This document shows, one piece after another, positions 1-7,622 of a DNA stretch of 29,494 nucleotides. This DNA comes from Flavobacteriales bacterium (GTDB lineage Bacteria; Bacteroidota; Bacteroidia; Flavobacteriales_F; PHOS-HE28), in assembly GCA_016715995.1 (NCBI GenBank), contig JADJXF010000034.1, forward strand, positions 1-29,494, written 5' to 3'. Both the position numbers and the translations under genes were made by a program. The number at the start of each line of letters is the position of its first letter. The stretch's first letter is position 1. The notes beneath the pieces are model-generated. The model did not search any database. It worked only from the letters and a program-made list of their open reading frames with translations, and was not told the origin of the DNA.

Positions 1-105
1 CATGGGACTAAGGTCGGATGAACGATCTGAAGCACGCACGAACAGGTGGTTGCTTACAGCTCAGGTTTGGAGGCTGGAGAGTCTTCTGATGCCGTCCTTT
101 GCGCC

Positions 106-2067
106 ATGCGCGAATGGATTCTCGGGACGCTAATGCTGTTGATCGTTACGCAAGCCGCGGCGCAGACACCTATCTGCACCATTCAAGGGAGCGGCACGGC
201 CAGCACCTACGATGGCCAGATCCTGACCACCACGGGCATCGTAGCCGCCGCATACAGCGGCACGGGCACCATTCAGGGATTCTTTGTCGAGGACCCAACG
301 TGCGACGCGAATCCGGCCACGAGCAATGGTCTGTTCATCTACCAGCCGGGAAACAACGTGACCGTTGGACAGCGTGTGAGCGTGACCGGCGAGGTGGATG
401 AGTTCCAAGGCGTCACCGAGATCAAGAACGTGACCAATGTCTCGGTGCTGGGCTCTGGAACCGTCACGCCCACCGACGTCAGCCTTCCAGTGGCATCCCT
501 TGGCGATTGGGAGCGCTACGAAGGCATGCTGCTCCGCTTTCCGCAAGAATTAATGGTGACGGGCAATGAGGGTTGGGCGCAGTACGGCGAGCTGGTGCTC
601 GCGCCTGCGTTGATCATGCAACCGACGGAGTTGGTCGACCCCAACGATGCCGTGGCCTTGGGCACCACGAGCACAGGATCCTCCAACGTGGCGGCGGTGA
701 CCGCTCGCGCTGACCTGAACGCTCGGAGCACGATCATCCTCGATGATGGCCGCACCTCGACCTGGCCTTCGCCACCACCGCTCATCGGACCACAGGGCAC
801 CCTGCGCTGCGGCAGTGCCATCACCGCGCTGGTCGGTGTGCTGCACTATGCATTCAGTGATTATCGCGTTCATCCGGTGGGGGCAGTCCCTTTGCAGCAT
901 TCCCAGCGACCGGCGGTTCCGGTTGTGGGCGGTGACCTGCGCATCGCAGCGTTCAACGTGCGCAACTACTTCACAACGCTGGGCACGTCGGGAGCGTCCA
1001 ACTCCGGAGAGCTTCAGCGCCAGCGGACCAAGTTGATCGCAGCCTTGCAGCAACTGGCCGCCGATGCCTTTGTGCTCTCCGAACTGGAGAATGGCGATCC
1101 GGCCTCGGACGACCTGCTCGCGGGCCTGAATGCCGCCATGGGAGGCGGCTACGCCGTCATCGATCACGATGCCCCCGGCTCCTTCACGCGGTCGGTGATC
1201 TTCTACCGGACCAACGCGCTGCAGCCCGTCACCACCACCTTCTGGCTCAACACGAGCATCTTCCAGCGTGCGCACATCACCCAGGGCTTCCTCGCGAACG
1301 CGTCAGGCCGCCGGTTCCTGCTGAGCACGATGCACCTGCGCAGCAAGCTCTGCGATGGCGCCTCTGGTGCCAATACGGACCAAGGCGATGGCCAAGGATG
1401 CTACAATGCCATGCGCCGATCGCAGGTGCAGGAGCTGGTGTCGCATTGGGCCGCCATCCGTTCGAGCACCTGGATTCCATCCCAGCTGGTCATGGGCGAT
1501 TTCAACGCTTATGATCAGGAGGATCCGATTGATCTGATGCGTGCCAACGGATTCGTGGACCTGGTCACCGGCCTGACACCCTCGCATACGTACCGTTACC
1601 TCGCCGCCTTCGGTTCCATCGATCATGCGTTCGCCACCACGGGCATGGCCGACGCCGTCCTGAATGCTGCGCCTTGGAACATCAACAGCAACGAACCACC
1701 GGTGCTCGACTACAGGGACTACAACCTCGGATTCTATCAGCCCAACGCCTTCCGCAGCAGCGACCATGATCCCGTGCTGGTCGGATTGGATGCAGGGTCG
1801 ATCGTCACTTCTGTGGCAGCGGTGGCCGATGGCATACAGGTCCGCTTCCGGCTTGATGAGCGCCTTCAGTTGGCCCGATGGGAGGGGGCGCTTCCGTTCC
1901 GCGTGGAATTGGTCGATGTCCTTGGCCGCTCACTGCCACAAGCCGTGTCTGGTTTCAGCACCGCGCATGAGGTGAACATCGCTGGATGGGCCACCGGCGC
2001 GTACGCATGGCGCTGCGTTGGTTCGGATGGCGTTGTGAAAGACGCAGGACGGATGATTATCCGCTAG
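106..2067 (+). CDS. Secreted endonuclease/exonuclease/phosphatase-family nuclease with T9SS sorting domain
   Basis: This is probably an extracellular DNase/phosphodiesterase of the ExeM/NucH type. The ATG at 106 is chosen over the upstream GTG at 46 because it starts a clean signal peptide (MREWILGTLMLLIVTQAAAQ). An OB-fold-like domain follows (about residues 25-120). The endonuclease/exonuclease/phosphatase domain starts near residue 278 and shows FNVRNYF (283-289), ELEN (326-329), GDFNAY (464-469), SIDHAF (504-509) and SSDHDPV (551-557), which are the metal-binding and catalytic motifs of the family. The last 80 or so residues, with VELVDVLGR and a final GRMIIR, resemble a type A T9SS C-terminal domain, so I infer outer-membrane secretion. 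The frame is intact at about 653 residues. Its TAG stop shares the CTAG palindrome at 2064-2067 with the stop of the convergent gene. The nuclease class is well supported; the exact substrate is not. Confidence 0.88.
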   Translation: MREWILGTLMLLIVTQAAAQTPICTIQGSGTASTYDGQILTTTGIVAAAYSGTGTIQGFFVEDPTCDANPATSNGLFIYQPGNNVTVGQRVSVTGEVDEFQGVTEIKNVTNVSVLGSGTVTPTDVSLPVASLGDWERYEGMLLRFPQELMVTGNEGWAQYGELVLAPALIMQPTELVDPNDAVALGTTSTGSSNVAAVTARADLNARSTIILDDGRTSTWPSPPPLIGPQGTLRCGSAITALVGVLHYAFSDYRVHPVGAVPLQHSQRPAVPVVGGDLRIAAFNVRNYFTTLGTSGASNSGELQRQRTKLIAALQQLAADAFVLSELENGDPASDDLLAGLNAAMGGGYAVIDHDAPGSFTRSVIFYRTNALQPVTTTFWLNTSIFQRAHITQGFLANASGRRFLLSTMHLRSKLCDGASGANTDQGDGQGCYNAMRRSQVQELVSHWAAIRSSTWIPSQLVMGDFNAYDQEDPIDLMRANGFVDLVTGLTPSHTYRYLAAFGSIDHAFATTGMADAVLNAAPWNINSNEPPVLDYRDYNLGFYQPNAFRSSDHDPVLVGLDAGSIVTSVAAVADGIQVRFRLDERLQLARWEGALPFRVELVDVLGRSLPQAVSGFSTAHEVNIAGWATGAYAWRCVGSDGVVKDAGRMIIR

Positions 2068-2542
2068 AGAATCGGACGCTGCGCAGGCTGCGTTGCGAGT
2101 CGGATTGCGAGCGCATCCATGCTGTCGCACCAGCCGCCGATGTGACTGTCGCGCGAGGCTACGGAAACAAGGCCAGTCTGACGGAACTCCAAGCGTGTTC
2201 GTTCGCCCTCTTCGTGCAGGTCAACCGTCACCAGCGTCCGGTGATGCGCTGGGTTCACATCCACCGGAGCCTTTCCCCATTGGTGCGTGAACGCCAGATG
2301 GCAATGGGCCGCACCGCAGTGTAAGTGCCGTAGCTGGGGATGTCCTCGCCATCCGGATTGCGCAGCACCACGCGCCAAGAACCGCCTTCATGCACATCGA
2401 CTTCAGCGCTGATGGTGCTGAAGGCCGCGCAGCCGAACCAATGCACGAGCATCGCGGGTGTGGTCCATGCCTTCCACACCAATTCGCGCGGCGCATCGAA
2501 CACGCGGGTGTCGTTCCGAGAAACTGCCTTGGAACGATTCAA
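2064..2542 (-). pseudogene. AHSA1/SRPBCC-family protein, frameshifted
   Basis: This is a START/Bet v1-fold protein of the AHSA1 family, a fold with a hydrophobic ligand pocket. The N-terminal half (VFDAPRELVWKAWTTPAMLV, then HWFG) is read from 2542 to about 2300. The typical C-terminal half (LAFTHQWGK, LVTVDLHEEGERTRLEFRQTG, then GWCDSMDALA) continues in another frame from about 2299 to the TAG at 2066-2064. One missing base at about 2299/2300 explains the break. The start is a TTG that overlaps the stop of the upstream histidine kinase (TTGA), which suggests coupled translation. Both halves keep family motifs, and the stop still sits precisely against the convergent nuclease stop. The break is therefore either recent or a sequencing error. 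The AHSA1 assignment is firm; whether the gene is dead is open. Confidence 0.8.
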
Positions 2543-3678
2543 AGTGAGACACTACCGGCTTGCCGCCTCTCTGGCAAGTTGAATCGGACCGTGGTCCCGT
2601 TCCCGATCTCACTTTCCGCATGCACCGTTCCGCCGTGGGCTTCCACGAAACTCTTGACAATGGCAAGTCCAAGTCCTGTGCTGTCGGTGCGCTCGGAATC
2701 ACCTTCCCCTTTGTCGAAGATCCGCTCCAGGCGCTGCTTCTCTATGCCGGTACCGTTGTCGGCGACCCAACACTCCATTCCTCCATCGGCTTCGTTGCGT
2801 TTGGCACCGATGCGGATCTCTCCATTCGTGGAATAGGCGATGGAGTTGCTCAACAGGTTCTGAAAGACCCGACGCAACAGATTGGCATCGGCGTACACGA
2901 CCAAATCGAGCGGGATCGAATTGGTCATGCGTGCCCCGGCGCTCTCGGCCACAGGACCCATGGACTGGACCACGGCCTCCACCAAGGCCCATAGGTCGAA
3001 ATGGCGCCGCTCCAGCGACAAGCCATCCTCTGAAAGCAGGTTGGCATTCTCTTCGAGCACCTTGGCCACCAGCGCCTCCAACTGCCCCACGTTGCGATGC
3101 AGGGTCTTGATCATCAGCGCGCTTTCCTCATCGCCCTGTTTCCCCTGCATGGTCGCTTCCAACACACCCGCCGCCAGTGAAATGGCCGTGAGCGGATTCC
3201 GTAGATCATGGGCCACAAAGGCCAGATACTCTTGCCGTCTACGCTGAACCTCCAGCGCCTTCTCTTCAGCGAAGGTCTGCACAGCCATTCCGATCGCACC
3301 GTCCATGACCATGTTCAGCACATGCAGCAGCGTACCGTCCATGCGGATATCGTGCTTGTCGGCCAATGCATGCAGGCAGCCTCGCAGGATGTTGTACTCG
3401 GACACCACCTCGATGATGTCGAATCCATCATCCACGCGCTGGGCCCCGTGTTCAGGTGGTGTCCCTTCGCGAAGATTCTCGGCGATGGTCCGGTCGTCCC
3501 CCAGTTCCAACGACTCCGCCATCTCATCCAGCAAACCCGGGATATGGTCGTTCAGCGTGGGAACATCCAGATGCTCGGCTGAGGGCAGTTCCCTGACCTG
3601 CGCGCGCCATGTTGCCAATAGCTCTTCCTTCCCGGCGCGGATCAAGGAAGCGAGCTTCCTTCTTGGTTGTTCAGGCAT
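2539..3678 (-). CDS. Sensor histidine kinase with RsbRD-like N-terminal region
   Basis: This is a soluble two-component sensor kinase of about 379 residues with no membrane segment. Residues 1-135 form a helical region (ELLATWRAQVRELP) resembling the RsbRD/RsbU-type sensor domain. A short linker leads to the HisKA H-box FVAHDLRNPLT with the phospho-acceptor His at about 157. The ATPase part has an N-box (NLLSNSIAYS, about 274-283), G1 (VADNGTGI) and G2 (TGLGLAIVK). All catalytic blocks are present. I chose the ATG at 3678; an ATG at 3717 and a TTG at 3726 are alternatives, and a weak TAnnTTTG-like element (GACCTTTG) lies just upstream of 3717. No response regulator is adjacent. The next gene downstream is the AHSA1-like gene, overlapped by 4 nt, so a partner regulator must be elsewhere. 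The ligand or signal is unknown. Confidence 0.85.
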   Translation of the reverse strand: MPEQPRRKLASLIRAGKEELLATWRAQVRELPSAEHLDVPTLNDHIPGLLDEMAESLELGDDRTIAENLREGTPPEHGAQRVDDGFDIIEVVSEYNILRGCLHALADKHDIRMDGTLLHVLNMVMDGAIGMAVQTFAEEKALEVQRRRQEYLAFVAHDLRNPLTAISLAAGVLEATMQGKQGDEESALMIKTLHRNVGQLEALVAKVLEENANLLSEDGLSLERRHFDLWALVEAVVQSMGPVAESAGARMTNSIPLDLVVYADANLLRRVFQNLLSNSIAYSTNGEIRIGAKRNEADGGMECWVADNGTGIEKQRLERIFDKGEGDSERTDSTGLGLAIVKSFVEAHGGTVHAESEIGNGTTVRFNLPERRQAGSVSL

Positions 3679-3903
3679 GGAGGAGCACCAAGCCATTGCG
3701 TGACAAGCGAGGCTCATGCGGTACAAAGGTCGCTACAGATGCAGCGGGCTGATGGCTTCCGTGGGTGATGGCTGGGATAGCCTCATGCCAACAGACCCAA
3801 ACCAGATACCGGGACCTTGAAGGCGCGTGGAGTGCATGGACCGACCTGTGAATTGGTATGGGAGACCGCTTAGCAGGTAAGGATCCTTAACGGGAGCAAA
3901 GGA

Positions 3904-4291
3904 CTATGCGCGTACGACCGTCACGGCATTTGATCGTTTATGGTGCAGCGCATAAGCACCGATCAGCACCCCGATGAAGAGCAGCATCGACGCCCACTGC
4001 GCGACCGGATCGCCAACCGCGATAAAGGAGAACATACCCGTGACCAGGTCGATGAAGAAGCCGAAGTAGGCCCATTCTTTCACGCGCGGGCAGCACGGGG
4101 AGAAGGATGGCGACGGCCCCAATGATCTTGAACACCGAGATCCATTGGATGAAGTAGAGCGGATAGCCCAAGTGATCATGCAACATGGCCACGGCCTGCT
4201 CATGCAGTGTGATGCCACCGATGCTGGAGAAGATCATGAAGGCGCTGAAGAGCGTGGTGATGATCCAGTAGGCGAGGTTGATGCGTTTCAT
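3904..4291 (-). pseudogene. DoxX-like small membrane protein, frameshifted
   Basis: This is a four-helix inner-membrane protein of the DoxX/DoxX-like family, about 129 residues once corrected. From the ATG at 4291 the frame reads helix 1 (NLAYWIITTLFSAFMIFSSI), an amphipathic segment and helix 2 (SVFKIIGAVAILLPVLP). It then runs out of frame. The neighbouring frame continues with VKEWAYFGFFIDLVTGMFSF and a last helix (ASMLLFIGVLIGAYAL) to the TAG at 3906-3904. One extra base in the GGG at 4088-4090 (plus strand) accounts for the shift; removing it gives the family-typical LPRVKEWAY. It is the last gene of the ArsR-headed operon, 22 nt after the preceding SRPBCC gene. It may be a functional gene with an assembly indel. 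Its biochemical role is not known from the sequence. Confidence 0.75.
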
Positions 4292-4313
4292 TCGGCAGGT
4301 TGTGTTGTAAGGT

Positions 4314-4766
4314 CTAGCACCCCTTCAGTTGCTGTTCAAGTCTATCCAGGTTCTCTTCGTTGGCGCGTTCGATGAAGCCCCGGATGGGGGCCAATTCTTC
4401 CGCCCTATCGAAGCGCATCGTCCAGTCGATGCGGGTTCGGCCATCCACTTCAACGAAGGTCACGATGGCTTTGTAGAAGTGCATCTCTTTCAAGTGATCG
4501 AACTCGAGAAACCCTGGTGCGTCAATCCTCTTGAAGACACAGGTGTTGTTGAAGTCCATGCCGCTCGGGTCGTGCATGGTGAATTCCCAGAGACCCTCTG
4601 GCTTCAGTTCGAACCGATGGAAGGTGTTGGTGAAGCCGTTCGGGCCATACCATCGAACGAGTATCTCCGGATCCGTCCAAGCAGCGAAGACACGCTCGCG
4701 TGGAGCGGCGATGATGCGGGTGGTCCTCACCTCCCGATCACTGAATTGAGCATCTGATTCGCTCAT
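4314..4766 (-). CDS. SRPBCC/AHSA1-domain protein (copy 2)
   Basis: This is a single-domain, cytosolic AHSA1-type START/Bet v1-fold protein of 150 residues, with no signal peptide. The N-terminal family signature is clear: TTRIIAAPRERVFAAWTDPE followed by VRWYGPNGF. The central strand LKPEGLWEFTMHDPSG and the closing helix (NEENLDRLEQQL) are also typical. Its ATG overlaps the TGA of the upstream zinc-ribbon/DUF1801 gene (ATGA, 4766-4763), which indicates translational coupling. The WYGPNGF block is shared with the copy at 9982-10443, suggesting these two are closer relatives than the others. The family binds hydrophobic small molecules, and the eukaryotic namesake activates Hsp90 ATPase. Neither ligand nor partner can be read here. 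Confidence 0.9.
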   Translation of the reverse strand: MSESDAQFSDREVRTTRIIAAPRERVFAAWTDPEILVRWYGPNGFTNTFHRFELKPEGLWEFTMHDPSGMDFNNTCVFKRIDAPGFLEFDHLKEMHFYKAIVTFVEVDGRTRIDWTMRFDRAEELAPIRGFIERANEENLDRLEQQLKGC

Positions 4767-5443
4767 TTTCCGATCTTCTTATCCTTCACCGGCCACCGCA
4801 CTTCGATCTCCGCCGCTTTCGCCTTCACCAGCGCTTTGAGCACATCGGCGGGGATCGGCTTCCCCGGGCTGAACTGGATGGAGCCCTTGCCGACGGTATA
4901 GCCTTTCAGCATCTCCCTGAATCCCACAGGAACGGAACCGTAGAGCGCGACATGGTTCTTCGCCGCGCCCATGTACACCAGCGGGTGCCCGTTGTACCGG
5001 AAAGCAGGAACGCCATACGCGAATTCCTCCACCGTTCCCGGCACTGCCGCGAGGATCTGTTTGCGGAGGGTCTCCAGCGCCTTGCGCTGATCCGGAGGAA
5101 GTTGCTTCAGGTACTCGTCGGTATTGCCGGGTTTCGTCGAAAGGCCGCGCACAGTTTTAGTTGTTGTGGTGAATTGTAGTCCGGCAGCTTTCAACTCTTT
5201 GCGAAGGATAGGGATCGAACCCGGTCCGAAACCGTGCAACGCCAAGAGTTCATTCTCGCTATGCATGGCCAATATCTTCAGCGTGCTGATACCATCACCC
5301 TCCAATGCCCTCCGCGCCGGTGCAGCGAGCTTCGCCATCCAGCCATCCTTCGGCGCACTCGCAGCCGTGCATTGCGGACATGTCGGGCAATCGCTCGTCT
5401 TCACGAAGCGATGACCATTGGGGCAGATGCGCTGGTTCTTCAT
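4763..5443 (-). CDS. Zinc-ribbon/HhH (RNAP alpha-CTD-like) fused to DUF1801 (YdhG/Fra-like)
   Basis: This is a two-module cytosolic protein of about 226 residues. Residues 1-30 hold a Cys-rich knuckle (CPNGH, then CPTCPQC). Residues 35-95 hold a helix-hairpin-helix stretch (LKILAMHSENELLALHGFGP) like the RNA polymerase alpha C-terminal-type small proteins of Bacteroidota. A linker of threonines leads to a DUF1801 domain (about 110-225) with EEFAYGVPAFRYNGHPLVY and the terminal IEVRWPVKDKK. DUF1801 includes the Bacillus YdhG/Fra frataxin-like iron-chaperone group. The start at 5443 begins the conserved module; an ATG at 5470 would add nine residues encoded by the 8-bp repeat. It overlaps the next gene by 4 nt. 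A role in nucleic-acid or iron handling is inference only. Confidence 0.82.
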   Translation of the reverse strand: MKNQRICPNGHRFVKTSDCPTCPQCTAASAPKDGWMAKLAAPARRALEGDGISTLKILAMHSENELLALHGFGPGSIPILRKELKAAGLQFTTTTKTVRGLSTKPGNTDEYLKQLPPDQRKALETLRKQILAAVPGTVEEFAYGVPAFRYNGHPLVYMGAAKNHVALYGSVPVGFREMLKGYTVGKGSIQFSPGKPIPADVLKALVKAKAAEIEVRWPVKDKKIGK

Positions 5444-5445
5444 TC

Positions 5446-5477
5446 TCTGATCATCTGATTGTCTGATCATTCGATCA
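5446..5477. repeat. Tandem repeat of an 8-bp unit, four copies
   Basis: Four consecutive 8-bp units, TCTGATCA, TCTGATTG, TCTGATCA and TTCGATCA, fill the whole gap between the VOC gene stop (5475-5477) and the zinc-ribbon/DUF1801 start (5443). Units 1 and 3 are identical; units 2 and 4 differ at two positions. On the coding (minus) strand the repeat supplies several ATGATC starts in the leader of the downstream gene. Copy-number change here would alter the leader length. It is seen directly; any regulatory role is inferred. Confidence 0.7.
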
Positions 5478-5885
5478 GCCCTGGTCATGCTTGGGATCGA
5501 TCCACAGCAGCTCCCAGATGTGCCCGTCAGGGTCGCTGAAGGTCTGGCCGTACATCCAGCCATGGTCTTCGGCCGGGCGCACTTCGCCCCCGCCTGCCTT
5601 GAGCGCCTTGGCGTGCATCGTATCCACGCTCCTCCGCTTCTCCACGCTCACCGCTAGTAGCACTTCGGTCTGCTTGGCCGGATCGATCACTTTGCGGCTC
5701 TTCGGCAGGAAGCGCCGGATGCTCTTCGGGGTGTGCAACATGGCGTAGATGGTGTCGCTGATCACCAGGCACGCCGCATCGTCGTTGGTGAACGCTTTGT
5801 TGAACTTCCAGCCGATGGCCTTGTAGAAGGTCATGCTGCGTGCCAGGTCTTTCACCAGCATGTTTACGAAGATCTGGGTAGGCAT
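5475..5885 (-). CDS. VOC (glyoxalase/bleomycin-resistance/dioxygenase) superfamily protein
   Basis: This is a small cytosolic vicinal-oxygen-chelate fold protein of 136 residues. It opens with QIFVNMLVKDLARSMTFYKA, has a central CLVISDTIYAMLHTP, and ends GQTFSDPDGHIWELLWIDP. The last motif carries the typical DPDGHxWEL with the metal-ligand Glu. The ATG at 5885 is chosen because the fold begins there; upstream residues in frame are shadow translation of the SRPBCC gene. It resembles the PhnB/YcnE-like lactoylglutathione-lyase group often found near SRPBCC and DUF1801 genes. It lies 56 nt after the membrane-anchored SRPBCC gene and 31 nt before the zinc-ribbon/DUF1801 gene. Substrate is unknown; such proteins can be isomerases, dioxygenases or drug binders. 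Confidence 0.87.
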   Translation of the reverse strand: MPTQIFVNMLVKDLARSMTFYKAIGWKFNKAFTNDDAACLVISDTIYAMLHTPKSIRRFLPKSRKVIDPAKQTEVLLAVSVEKRRSVDTMHAKALKAGGGEVRPAEDHGWMYGQTFSDPDGHIWELLWIDPKHDQG

Positions 5886-5941
5886 TGGGCCGGGTGTTTG
5901 ATCATTCGGAGTGAGCGTGTCCAGCTCTGCTTTTGTCGATG

Positions 5942-6529
5942 TCAGAGGGAAGCCGCAGTGCTGTCTGGTGGTACAGTGACCGGGGCTTCGGTTGCTTGCT
6001 TCATTCCAGGCAGGATCTTGTTCATCCGACGGAAGCCTTCCTCGTACTTCTGGCCGATCATCTTGTCCATGTCCATGAACATGCACATGATCTTGCTGAA
6101 GAAGTTGTGATCGCTGCTGGTGCGTTCGGTGAGCTTGGTGCCACCTTCGGTCGGCTCGAGCAAGAACTCCGCGATCGCTTTCCCCTCGAACGGCTCGATG
6201 AACGCGAGATCCACTTTCACGTACTCGTTCGGCTTGCTTTCCAGAATGGTCATGTTGCCTTCACCCATGTCGCTGTTGCCCTTCCAATGGAAGTTGGCCC
6301 CCACGCCGCTCTCCGTGTCGTTGTAAGTGTAGACGGCGTTCGGGTCGGTATCGCCCCAGGCATTGAACTGCTGCCACTTCTTGAAGTTGTTCACGTGCTC
6401 GAAAACGAGTGCTGGCGGTACCGCGATGGTGGCGCTGCGCTCCACCGTGTAGCTGTCCGGCTGGAAGCGCGAGACGATGATGATGCCAGCAATGATGACG
6501 GCCAGGACGAGGAAAAGCTTCTTTAGCAT
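5942..6529 (-). CDS. Membrane-anchored SRPBCC (polyketide-cyclase-like) protein (copy 3)
   Basis: The product has 195 residues. A hydrophobic N-terminal segment (LFLVLAVIIAGIIIVSRF) is followed by an SRPBCC domain (YTVERSATIAVPPALVFEHV, then NNFKKWQQFNAW). This gives a bitopic protein with the ligand-binding domain most likely on the periplasmic side. The tail KQATEAPVTVPPDSTAASL is low-complexity. It differs from the other cluster members, which are soluble AHSA1 types: it belongs to the polyketide_cyc2-like branch with a WxxxWGxTDP region. It sits 23 nt after the YdeI-family gene in the same operon. The anchored architecture suggests a separate compartment for one member of the family set. 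Ligand is unknown. Confidence 0.87.
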   Translation of the reverse strand: MLKKLFLVLAVIIAGIIIVSRFQPDSYTVERSATIAVPPALVFEHVNNFKKWQQFNAWGDTDPNAVYTYNDTESGVGANFHWKGNSDMGEGNMTILESKPNEYVKVDLAFIEPFEGKAIAEFLLEPTEGGTKLTERTSSDHNFFSKIMCMFMDMDKMIGQKYEEGFRRMNKILPGMKQATEAPVTVPPDSTAASL

Positions 6530-6552
6530 GAGGTTGTGGTTTGTTGGTGGTC

Positions 6553-7149
6553 CTATTGGTGGTATGCTTCGCCGCGCTCCATCATGGCGATGAAAAGCGC
6601 GAGCCGTTTAGCGCGTGTCTCCGCCTTCTTCGCCGTATGCAATCGATGCAGGAACGCGTAACGTTTGCTGCCCGTGAGCGTCTCGAAGAAGGTGCGCGCC
6701 TTTTTGTTCTTCTTCAGCGCAGCGGCCAGATCGGGCGGCACCTTGATGGTGCTCGACGGCGCATAGGCCTTGTCCCATTGGCCGTTCTCCTTGGCGCGCT
6801 TAACAGCGGCAAGACCGGCCGGGCGCATCAGCTTGGCCTTCATCAACGCCTGCACCTTCTTCTTGTTGATCTCGCTCCAGATGCTGCGCGGACCACGTGG
6901 CGTGTATTTCTGCAGGAAGGTCTTGTCGTCGCAGGCCTTTCGGATGGCATCGATCCAGCCGTGGCACAATGCCACTTCCAGCGCTTCAGCGTAGGTAACG
7001 GAGAGGATGCCGCTGTCCTTTTTCGCGATGCGGATATAGATGCCCGGCGAAGTGGAGCCGTGCTGCTCCAGCCACTGATCAAAGGCTCGCGCGGTCTCGA
7101 AGTCGTTGACCGGTCGGTCCTCCGGAATGGCTGGATTTTGCTTCTTCAT
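6553..7149 (-). CDS. YdeI/OmpD-associated family protein
   Basis: This is a cytosolic protein of 198 residues. It carries the YdeI family hallmarks: FDQWLEQHGSTSPGIYIRIA near the N-terminus, SVTYAEALEVALCHGWIDAI, the KYTPRGPRSIWSEINKKKV block, and a C-terminal domain (FFETLTGSKRYAFLHRLHTA, then KKAETRAKR) characteristic of bacteriocin-protection YdeI/OmpD-associated proteins. The family has been linked to resistance to cationic peptides in enterobacteria, but the molecular activity is unresolved. The start ATG lies 8 nt after the GyrI-like gene stop, so it is in the ArsR-headed operon. Length and domain order are normal. Confidence 0.88.
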   Translation of the reverse strand: MKKQNPAIPEDRPVNDFETARAFDQWLEQHGSTSPGIYIRIAKKDSGILSVTYAEALEVALCHGWIDAIRKACDDKTFLQKYTPRGPRSIWSEINKKKVQALMKAKLMRPAGLAAVKRAKENGQWDKAYAPSSTIKVPPDLAAALKKNKKARTFFETLTGSKRYAFLHRLHTAKKAETRAKRLALFIAMMERGEAYHQ

Positions 7150-7157
7150 GGGTCAGT

Positions 7158-7619
7158 TCAGCCAATCACCCAGTTCAGCTGCGTGCGGTAGTCTTTCGGA
7201 TCCTTCACTTCGTCGGGGTTGTTCAAGTAGCATTCCCAGAAGCGACCGGTCTCTCCATGGCCGTTCTCGCGGACCCATTCCTGCAAGGCTGGCCAAGCCT
7301 TCGCTAACCCTTCGTACGGCCCTTGGTACACGCTGCGCACCACGCGTTCGGCGGGCAGCGTGCCGTTCTTCACCCGACCGCTCTCCTTGATCGCCTTCGC
7401 CACCGGGAAGCCGATCTCGAAGTCGAAGGTGTCGCTGGGGCGACGATGATGATAGCTGAACATGGGGCCAGCGGGCTGCATGCCTTGATCGGCCAGCACA
7501 TGGATGATCTCCTGGATGGCGGGATCCATGTGCTTGGGCATGTCCATGCCGGGGATCACAAGGTGGATCGTGGCGGTGAGGACTTCGTTGGTAGTGGTGA
7601 TCGTGGGTGGCGATATCAT
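7158..7619 (-). CDS. GyrI-like / AraC effector-binding-domain protein
   Basis: This is a stand-alone small-molecule-binding domain of 153 residues with the GyrI/Rob/BmrR effector-binding fold. A beta-strand pair near PAIQEIIHVLADQGMQPAGP is followed by MFSYHH and TFDFEIGFPVAKA. Then come AERVVRSVYQGPYEGLAKAW and LQEWVRENGH, and near the end ECYLNNPDEVKDPKDYRTQL. The YxGPYxxL and YLNxP motifs are diagnostic. No DNA-binding helix-turn-helix is attached, so it is a binder or hydrolase-like GyrI protein rather than a regulator. It starts 3 nt after the DUF1801 stop. It adds another hydrophobic-ligand domain to an operon already rich in SRPBCC proteins. Confidence 0.87.
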   Translation of the reverse strand: MISPPTITTTNEVLTATIHLVIPGMDMPKHMDPAIQEIIHVLADQGMQPAGPMFSYHHRRPSDTFDFEIGFPVAKAIKESGRVKNGTLPAERVVRSVYQGPYEGLAKAWPALQEWVRENGHGETGRFWECYLNNPDEVKDPKDYRTQLNWVIG

Positions 7620-7622
7620 GCG

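Noticed and set aside
3679..3903. A possible small gene or RNA between the kinase and DoxX-like genes.
   Set aside because: No start with coding character, no conserved hairpin, and no tRNA-like cloverleaf was seen.
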